Shown here piece after piece: positions 58,694 to 64,000 of a stretch of DNA of 64,000 bases; position 1 is the first letter of the stretch; every line of letters begins with the position of its first letter. The stretch lies in contig JAKUNG010000003.1 in assembly GCA_022452285.1 (NCBI GenBank), positions 165,470 through 229,469 of the forward strand, read 5' to 3'. The notes beneath the pieces were generated by a model, which was not told where the DNA came from, did not search any database, and was given only the letters and a program-made list of their open reading frames with translations. Both the position numbers and the translations under genes were made by a program. This DNA is from Terriglobia bacterium (GTDB taxonomy: Bacteria > Acidobacteriota > Terriglobia > Versatilivoradales > Versatilivoraceae).

Positions 58694-59605
58694 ATGAATC
58701 TTGACCAAATCCGTAATTTCCACGCAGTTGCTGTGCACAAGAGTTTCACAATAGCAGCAGAGAAGCTTTTTCGTACACAACCAGCTATAAGCACTCAAGT
58801 TAGAATGCTGGAGGAAGAGCTGGCAGCTAAACTTTTTGACCGGATTGGCAAAAAAGTATTCCTGACACGAGCAGGGGATGTCCTTTTTACCTATGCAGAG
58901 CGACTTTTAAGCCTACATGATGAAGCAAAACTTGCAGTTACGGATCTTAATACTTCTCCAAAGGGGAAAATTGTAATAGGTGCAAACGAGGCTACTTTTC
59001 TTTATGTATTACCAGAAATCTTTTCGATATTTAAAGATAAATATCCTAATGTACAGATTAGTATCTATCGTAACTTCACAAAAAAAGTTCTTGAAAAGGT
59101 TAAAACCAATCAGTTAGATTTTGGGATTGTAACTCTTCCTATTCCTGGGGATGAGTTAAATATTTTGCCAATTTCTACGGAGGAGTTGTGGCTTATAACC
59201 GAACCCAATCATCCGTTAAACAAAAAATTGTCTTGTGAAATCAACGATCTTATTCCATACCCCTTGATTTTCCATTCGGCAGGCACCACTCGAGAACGTT
59301 TAGTGAAGCGTTTTGGTGACTTGTGGGACAAGCTTAATATTTCAATGGAATTAGCTAGTATTGAAACTATAAAAAAGTTTGTATCTATTGGAATGGGGAT
59401 TTCAATTGTTCCAAAGAGTTATGCAGAAAAGGAGCAGAAGGAGGGGGTGCTCCATTTGCAACCAATAAAAAGTTTAAATCTGATTAGAGAACTGGGTGTT
59501 ATCCATAGGAAAAATCGCTATCTCTCTCGAGCGTGTATTACCTTTCTTGAGGTTATAAAAGAATCGATGAACTGTATACCGAGTTCTTATGCTAATAATG
59601 ATTGA
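58694..59605 (+). CDS. LysR-family transcriptional regulator
   Basis: The 303-residue product has the winged helix-turn-helix SFTIAAEKLFRTQPAISTQVRMLEEELAAKLFDR, followed by the linker helix and a two-lobed periplasmic-binding-like effector domain (KIVIGANEATFLYVLPEIFS to the C-terminal IGMGISIVPKS). The same-strand genes upstream (UMF1 transporter, M81 peptidase) and downstream (FxLYD-like protein 24 bp away) are candidate targets. The effector is unknown. Confidence 0.92.
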   Translation: MNLDQIRNFHAVAVHKSFTIAAEKLFRTQPAISTQVRMLEEELAAKLFDRIGKKVFLTRAGDVLFTYAERLLSLHDEAKLAVTDLNTSPKGKIVIGANEATFLYVLPEIFSIFKDKYPNVQISIYRNFTKKVLEKVKTNQLDFGIVTLPIPGDELNILPISTEELWLITEPNHPLNKKLSCEINDLIPYPLIFHSAGTTRERLVKRFGDLWDKLNISMELASIETIKKFVSIGMGISIVPKSYAEKEQKEGVLHLQPIKSLNLIRELGVIHRKNRYLSRACITFLEVIKESMNCIPSSYANND

Positions 59606-59629
59606 GGTTAAACAAATAAAAAATCAGCT

Positions 59630-60241
59630 ATGAATAGAAAACATCAAGAAAATAGTGAAAAGCCAACGGATCTATCTTCGTTAGAAGAACAAAAACAGTC
59701 AGATTTTGAGGCAGAATTTTTCGGTCCTACTAAAAAACGAAGTTGGATTTTAGCTGTTGCGGTTGTTTTAACTGCGATTATTTTGTTGGCTTCTTTAATT
59801 TCCTCGTCCAAAGCATTCAATCCTTGGTTACCTTGGACTATTGAGTATGCTCAAAAAAGAGTCCCTCAGGGGCCTAACGGAGAGCCGCCTATTGTGCTTT
59901 TAGAGCTTAGCCAAACTCAAAGTGAAGAGACAATTACCATCAAAGGAAGAGTAAAAAATCAGAGTGAAGAACAAATTAAGGAACTAATCGCCACTCTGAC
60001 TTTGATTACTTCCTTAGCTCTTCCTGTTATTGAGGATGTTTCTATTTCTCCCGAAGAACTGGATGCTGGAGCCGAAGGCTCCTTTGAGTGGGTAAAACCT
60101 CTTACAGGGCAAGCAGGTGGTATGAAACTCAAATTTGGACTTGGCAGTGGTGCAATAGTACAACATAAGGACGGGCGGTTTGAAAAAACAGAAAAAAGAT
60201 CTGAGTCGTTAGAAAATGAATCGTTAGAAAAGAACTTTTGA
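59630..60241 (+). CDS. Single-pass membrane protein with FxLYD-like domain
   Basis: The 203-residue product has an acidic cytoplasmic start, one membrane helix (WILAVAVVLTAIILLASLI, about residues 39-57), and an extracytoplasmic beta-rich domain in which ETITIKGRVKNQSEEQIKELIATLTL resembles FxLYD-type domains. A charged Glu/Lys-rich tail follows. It starts 24 bp after the LysR stop, so it may be cotranscribed with it. Function unknown. Confidence 0.6.
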   Translation: MNRKHQENSEKPTDLSSLEEQKQSDFEAEFFGPTKKRSWILAVAVVLTAIILLASLISSSKAFNPWLPWTIEYAQKRVPQGPNGEPPIVLLELSQTQSEETITIKGRVKNQSEEQIKELIATLTLITSLALPVIEDVSISPEELDAGAEGSFEWVKPLTGQAGGMKLKFGLGSGAIVQHKDGRFEKTEKRSESLENESLEKNF

Positions 60242-60368
60242 TTGTTTTATGTTTTTTGTTGCTTATATTTTGTTCCTCCCTAATTGTGGTTTCTTCATTG
60301 AAAGTACTCAACTTAAATTCGAGGGTTAACTATTGCGTACTGTCTTTGTGTGAAAGGTTAGACCGGGT

Positions 60369-61361
60369 ATGAACAAGAGAAAAGTGCTGCAAAAAAAAAT
60401 ATTTAATGTTAGTCGACGTTTTCGGGGATTACAAAGAGTTACAAAGGCTTTATTATCCACTAAGCATCCTTTATTAGCCCATCTTATTCCAATTCGTCGT
60501 TGCAACCTTTCTTGTACATATTGCAATGAATTCGACAATTTTTCTCCTCCTGTTTTAACAAAAGAAATGATAAGACGAGTGGATACCCTAGCAAAACTAG
60601 GTACAGCTGTTGTTACCATCAGTGGGGGCGAACCATTTCTACACCCTGACTTAGACCTTATTATTGCCCAGATACGTTCAAGAAAGATGCTCTCTGGAGT
60701 AATCACAAACGGTTATCTATTGAATGAAAAACGGATTACGCAATTAAATAAGGTAGGACTCGAATATATGCAAATCAGTATCGATAATGTTAATCCTGAT
60801 GACGTTTCAAAAAAGAGCCTAAAAGTTTTAGATGCTAAACTTTTGATGTTATCCAGATATGCAGAATTTGACGTAAACATTAATTCAGTACTAGGCTCTG
60901 GAATATGTTTTCCAGATGACGCTTTAACTGTTGCACGTCGAGCCGTCAAGTTAGGGTTTTCGAGCACCTTAGGTATCATTCACGATGGTAGTGGACAATT
61001 AAGACCTTTATCTAAAAAAGAACGTTCGGTATACCGAGAGATTCAAAAATTGGGGAAGAGATCTTTTGCTAGATTTAATCAATTTCAAGAAAATATTTCT
61101 TGGGGAAAACCCAACGACTGGAGATGTAGAGCCGGTAGTCGATACCTCTATGTTTGCGAAGACGGACTGGTACATTACTGTTCCCAGCAACGTGGATATC
61201 CGGCAATCCCCTTAGAAAATTATACTCAAGAGCATATAGAAAACGAATTTAACACAGCCAAAGAATGTGCACCTTATTGTACAGTTTCCTGTGTTCAGCA
61301 GGTTGCTATTTTTGATAACTGGAGAGCGCCTCAGACCGGTAGTTTTAAAACCATTTCTTGA
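60369..61361 (+). CDS. Radical SAM protein with C-terminal Cys cluster
   Basis: The 330-residue product has the [4Fe-4S] motif CNLSCTYC in [20 protein letters not shown], the SAM-binding [13 protein letters not shown], and a C-terminal set of Cys residues ([28 protein letters not shown]). These suggest a SPASM/twitch-like auxiliary cluster. This arrangement is found in enzymes that modify peptides or small molecules. No short precursor peptide is obvious in the flanks. It lies between the FxLYD-like gene and fabI. The substrate is unknown. Confidence 0.82.
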   Translation: MNKRKVLQKKIFNVSRRFRGLQRVTKALLSTKHPLLAHLIPIRRCNLSCTYCNEFDNFSPPVLTKEMIRRVDTLAKLGTAVVTISGGEPFLHPDLDLIIAQIRSRKMLSGVITNGYLLNEKRITQLNKVGLEYMQISIDNVNPDDVSKKSLKVLDAKLLMLSRYAEFDVNINSVLGSGICFPDDALTVARRAVKLGFSSTLGIIHDGSGQLRPLSKKERSVYREIQKLGKRSFARFNQFQENISWGKPNDWRCRAGSRYLYVCEDGLVHYCSQQRGYPAIPLENYTQEHIENEFNTAKECAPYCTVSCVQQVAIFDNWRAPQTGSFKTIS

Positions 61362-61505
61362 ACGATTAGATTAAGGGTTTACTTCAATGGTTGATAAAAG
61401 AAGAATTATTTGGGTTTGATCAAAAATAACTAAAATAACGGAGATTGACAAACAAAACTTGGGAAAAATCTGGCAATTTCAAGCGATGTTGACCAGGAGG
61501 TTGAT

Positions 61506-62270
61506 ATGTTGAAGGGCAAAGTTGGGATTGTTTTTGGAATAGCTAATAAACGCAGTATTGCTTGGAGTATAGCTGAAGCATGGCATCGGGCAGGAGCCCA
61601 ATTGGCCTTAACTTATCAGGGGGACCGACTGCGGGATAATGTAGCTGAATTAGCTCATGGTCTTGGAGGGAATATTCCTATTTATCCCTGTGATGTTACA
61701 AAAGATGAAGAGATTGACAATGTTTTTAAATCTCTGGGAAATGATTTTGATTGTTTGGATCTGGTTTTACACAGTGTAGCTTTTGCCCCTAAGGAAGCAC
61801 TGGAAGGACAGTTTTTAGAAACAGAGAGAGAGGCTTTTAGAGTTGCCCATGATGTGAGCGCATATTCATTGGTAGCTATTTCTCGTGCGGCGCTACCTTT
61901 AATGACAAATGGAGGTAGCATTGTCACGATGACATATTATGGTTCTGAAAAAGTTGTACCACATTACAATGTAATGGGAGTTGCGAAGGCCTCTCTTGAA
62001 GCTACAGTAAGGTATCTATCCTATGATTTAGGTTCAAGAAAGGTTCGTGTAAATGCTATAAGTGCTGGCCCAGTTAAAACGCTGGCTGCTAGAGGAATTC
62101 GTGGTTTTAGTAGTATGCTGACCTACCATTCTGAACATGCTCCATTAAAGAGAAATGTTGAAATTGAGGAGATAGGAAATACCGGGCTATACCTAGGTAG
62201 TGATCTGTCAGCAGGTGTCACTGGTGAAATTATTTTTGTTGATTGTGGTTACAATATAATGGGTATGTAA
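61506..62270 (+). CDS. fabI: Enoyl-[acyl-carrier-protein] reductase (NADH)
   Basis: FabI completes each elongation cycle of fatty acid synthesis. The 254-residue product has the FabI-type nucleotide motif GIANKRSIAWSIA and the active-site pattern Y-x6-K (HYNVMGVAK), with the second conserved Tyr in MTYYGSEK. The acidic start and SAGPVKTLAARGI are also diagnostic. AGGAGG lies 4-5 nt before the ATG. The triclosan-relevant segment reads HSVAFA, as in several natural FabI proteins. Confidence 0.94.
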   Translation: MLKGKVGIVFGIANKRSIAWSIAEAWHRAGAQLALTYQGDRLRDNVAELAHGLGGNIPIYPCDVTKDEEIDNVFKSLGNDFDCLDLVLHSVAFAPKEALEGQFLETEREAFRVAHDVSAYSLVAISRAALPLMTNGGSIVTMTYYGSEKVVPHYNVMGVAKASLEATVRYLSYDLGSRKVRVNAISAGPVKTLAARGIRGFSSMLTYHSEHAPLKRNVEIEEIGNTGLYLGSDLSAGVTGEIIFVDCGYNIMGM

Positions 62271-62346
62271 ATAAATTATTTTGTAAGGAATAAAAAAATA
62301 CGGTTAGCTTAAGCTTAAGTTATAGATCACCAAAGGAGAACCAATT

Positions 62347-63012
62347 ATGGACAGAATATTCCCTTCAGCTCAACAGAGAACAAAGACTCCCAATTTAAGG
62401 AGTAAAGCTTTCTTATTCTGGACGACTACTTTATTTGTGGTAGTTACAATGCTGATAAATTGTACAAGTGAGAGTGCCTCTAATTTAGCAACAAAATCAG
62501 CCGCTCCCGGTTCTTCTCGTACTTCAGATAAGGGCAAACAGCTAGGCCCATTTATTTTTCAGATTCCCTCTGGGTGGATTGAGACTGAACCTAGTTCAAG
62601 AATGCGTAAAGCTCAGTTCACATTACCCAGATCAAATGACGATTCAGAGGATGGAGAGTTAACAGTGTTTTATTTTGGATCAGGGCAAGGTGGATCAACA
62701 GAAGCTAATATTAACCGGTGGATTGGCCAGATTAGTCAACCAGACGGATCTTCTTCTCGGGCTAAGGCAAAAATTATTAGTGGGGATGTTTCGGGATTTA
62801 AAATCACCCAGGTTGATGTCAGTGGGACACTACAAGCTTCTCGAATGCCCGGTGTGCCACAACGGCCAGCCAAAACCGGTTACCGTTTGTTGGGGGTTGT
62901 TCTTGAAAGTCCTGAGGGACCTTGGTTTTTCAAGCTTGTTGGACCAGAAAAAACTATTGAAAGATGGGCGGCCAGTTTTCAGAAGTTTATTGAAAGCGCC
63001 AAATCAAATTAA
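62347..63012 (+). CDS. Probable exported lipoprotein, unknown function
   Basis: The 221-residue product has a long basic N-region, then a hydrophobic stretch (FWTTTLFVVVTMLINC) ending at a Cys. The lipobox LINC is imperfect because Asn is unusual at -1. The mature domain starts GKQLGPFIFQIPSGWIETEP and resembles small beta-rich secreted domains, with no motif I can name. AAAGGAG precedes the ATG. It converges with grpE. Confidence 0.6.
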   Translation: MDRIFPSAQQRTKTPNLRSKAFLFWTTTLFVVVTMLINCTSESASNLATKSAAPGSSRTSDKGKQLGPFIFQIPSGWIETEPSSRMRKAQFTLPRSNDDSEDGELTVFYFGSGQGGSTEANINRWIGQISQPDGSSSRAKAKIISGDVSGFKITQVDVSGTLQASRMPGVPQRPAKTGYRLLGVVLESPEGPWFFKLVGPEKTIERWAASFQKFIESAKSN

Positions 63013-63028
63013 GCCTGTTTTATATTTA

Positions 63029-63622
63029 CTAGTTAAATCTCCCAACTTTGACTTTTGCTGGGCGAATAAGTAATCCATTCATAAGATAACCCTTACTAAC
63101 TATTTCAAGAATGCAGTTGTCCTGTTCTTTTTTAGTTACATTAACTACTGCAACGGCTTCTGAAACCTCAGGATCGAAAGTCTGACCCACTTGAGTAACT
63201 TCCGTTAAGCCTAAGTCATCGAGTACTCCGGAGAATTGGTTATGGATAAGTCCTACGCCTTCAATTAGACCTTGAAAATTAGGAGTTTTTTTAGAAGCAT
63301 TCAAGGCCCTTTCTAAATTTTCAAACACATCTAAAAATTCTTTTACAAGGTCCCCTTTAGATTGAAGAATCCTTTTTTCGTGCTCGTTTCGAATTCGCTC
63401 CCGAGACTTTTGAACTTCAATTTCTGCGTTCTTCTGAACTTCATTTACCTTTTTTTCCAATTCCTGTACATAGGTAGGTTTAAAAGAATATTCCTTCTCA
63501 TCCTTAGATGCTTCTTTTTCTTTGTTGACCCAAAAACGTTTGTCGGTGACTCGAATTGGAGTCTCTGTTTTTTTTGATTTAGTGTTTGAAAGGGAATTTT
63601 GTTTTTTTTGTAGAAGTGACAT
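63029..63622 (-). CDS. grpE: Co-chaperone GrpE
   Basis: GrpE is the nucleotide exchange factor of DnaK. The 197-residue product has a charged N-terminus, a long coiled coil (VQELEKKVNEVQKNAEIEVQ...RERIRNEHEKRI), the hinge LVKEFLDVFENLERAL, and the C-terminal beta domain with FDPEVSEAVAVV and GYLMNGLLIRPAKVKVG. All are usual for the family. dnaK and dnaJ are not in the window, so they may lie beyond the right edge or elsewhere. Confidence 0.93.
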   Translation of the reverse strand: MSLLQKKQNSLSNTKSKKTETPIRVTDKRFWVNKEKEASKDEKEYSFKPTYVQELEKKVNEVQKNAEIEVQKSRERIRNEHEKRILQSKGDLVKEFLDVFENLERALNASKKTPNFQGLIEGVGLIHNQFSGVLDDLGLTEVTQVGQTFDPEVSEAVAVVNVTKKEQDNCILEIVSKGYLMNGLLIRPAKVKVGRFN

Positions 63623-63864
63623 TACTTATATGTCCTTTTAGCTAACTGTTTAAAGAAAATTACCTAGGCGGCCAAAAAAGAACAACAAAGAGCTTTTTCT
63701 ATGGCGAGTTTCTAGTCCTGATAAGGTTAGGCAAATAAATTGTACTGGTCTTAATGTCTATACACCAAGTTGATTTGATAGACAAAAAAAAGAAAGGCTG
63801 TGTTTGAGGTAAAGCAATGCATATATTTGTGTTAATTTGGATGACATCTTGAAAATAGTCTGGC

Positions 63865-64000
63865 TTAGTTTTCAATCTTTGCTTCATCTACAAGCATTAC
63901 TGGTATGCCATCTTTAACAGGGTAAACTCGTTTACACTTTTGGCATTTTAGGCCATCCTCATTTGGTGTTAAATTTACAGGCTCTTTGCAGACTGGACAA
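63865..64000 (-). CDS. Trm112-family small zinc protein (5' end outside window)
   Basis: The ORF track misses this because its start lies beyond base 64000. The visible 44 residues read CPVCKEPVNLTPNEDGLKC and then QKCKRVYPVKDGIPVMLVDE, ending ...AKIEN. This is the YcaR/Trm112 pattern: two CxxC pairs and a conserved YPVxDGIPxML. It is normally about 60-70 residues and activates methyltransferases or accompanies other cellular roles. It is complete at the C-terminus. Confidence 0.85.
   Translation of the reverse strand, partial: CPVCKEPVNLTPNEDGLKCQKCKRVYPVKDGIPVMLVDEAKIEN

Noticed and set aside
62675-63073. 132-residue plus-strand ORF
   Set aside because: It overlaps the lipoprotein gene in another frame and shows no family resemblance or ribosome site.

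Overview
The window reads as part of the chromosome of a free-living, Gram-negative bacterium. The sequence is AT-rich by eye (no composition was computed). Lipopolysaccharide heptose synthesis (RfaE2), a SurA-type periplasmic chaperone, FabI and a long GyrB with the insert typical of many Gram-negatives point to a two-membrane cell. Several Tat-exported proteins (a Gfo/Idh/MocA oxidoreductase, an enolase-fold protein and two related barrel-like proteins), a CehA/McbA-like metallohydrolase and a membrane protein ending in TPR repeats are gene types I associate with the PVC group (Verrucomicrobiota/Planctomycetota) and other marine heterotrophs. That placement is an inference with moderate to low confidence.

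Region 1 (1-11.3 kb) is the replication-origin neighbourhood: yidC-yidD-rnpA-rpmH on the minus strand, then dnaA-dnaN-recF-gyrB-gyrA on the plus strand. The dnaA-dnaN gap holds two perfect DnaA boxes, three one-mismatch boxes, a DnaA-trio-like tract (CTACTATTACTAT) and an AT-rich stretch, so it is probably oriC.

Region 2 (11.3-38.7 kb) is a mix of metabolic and housekeeping genes. It includes a four-gene minus-strand cluster (AhpD-like, methyltransferase, amidohydrolase, Gfo/Idh/MocA) and a TPR lipoprotein with a clear promoter. A TyrA-like dehydrogenase, an M24 peptidase and metK follow. Next comes an unusual ACP-ligase-acyltransferase fusion, then an FGGY sugar kinase next to transaldolase. 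The rest is a flippase-like membrane protein, an M32 carboxypeptidase, bioB, rfaE2, mfd, a SurA-like chaperone and a large FAD/Fe-S oxidoreductase.

Region 3 (38.8-54 kb) looks more accessory and catabolic: a HAD hydrolase, a TMTC-like membrane/TPR protein, two paralogous Tat-exported proteins of unknown function flanking a CehA/McbA-like metallohydrolase, a fatty-acid desaturase, a Sel1-repeat protein, two divergent enolase-superfamily proteins with altered active sites, and a DadA-like FAD oxidase. I infer processing of an unidentified carbohydrate or acid-sugar substrate, partly outside the cytoplasm.

Region 4 (54-64 kb) carries an AI-2E-family permease, a UMF1-type MFS transporter, an M81 (MlrC-like) peptidase, a LysR regulator, an FxLYD-like membrane protein, a radical SAM enzyme, fabI, a probable lipoprotein, grpE, and the end of a Trm112-like small zinc protein. 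I saw no tRNA, rRNA, CRISPR array, insertion sequence or prophage.
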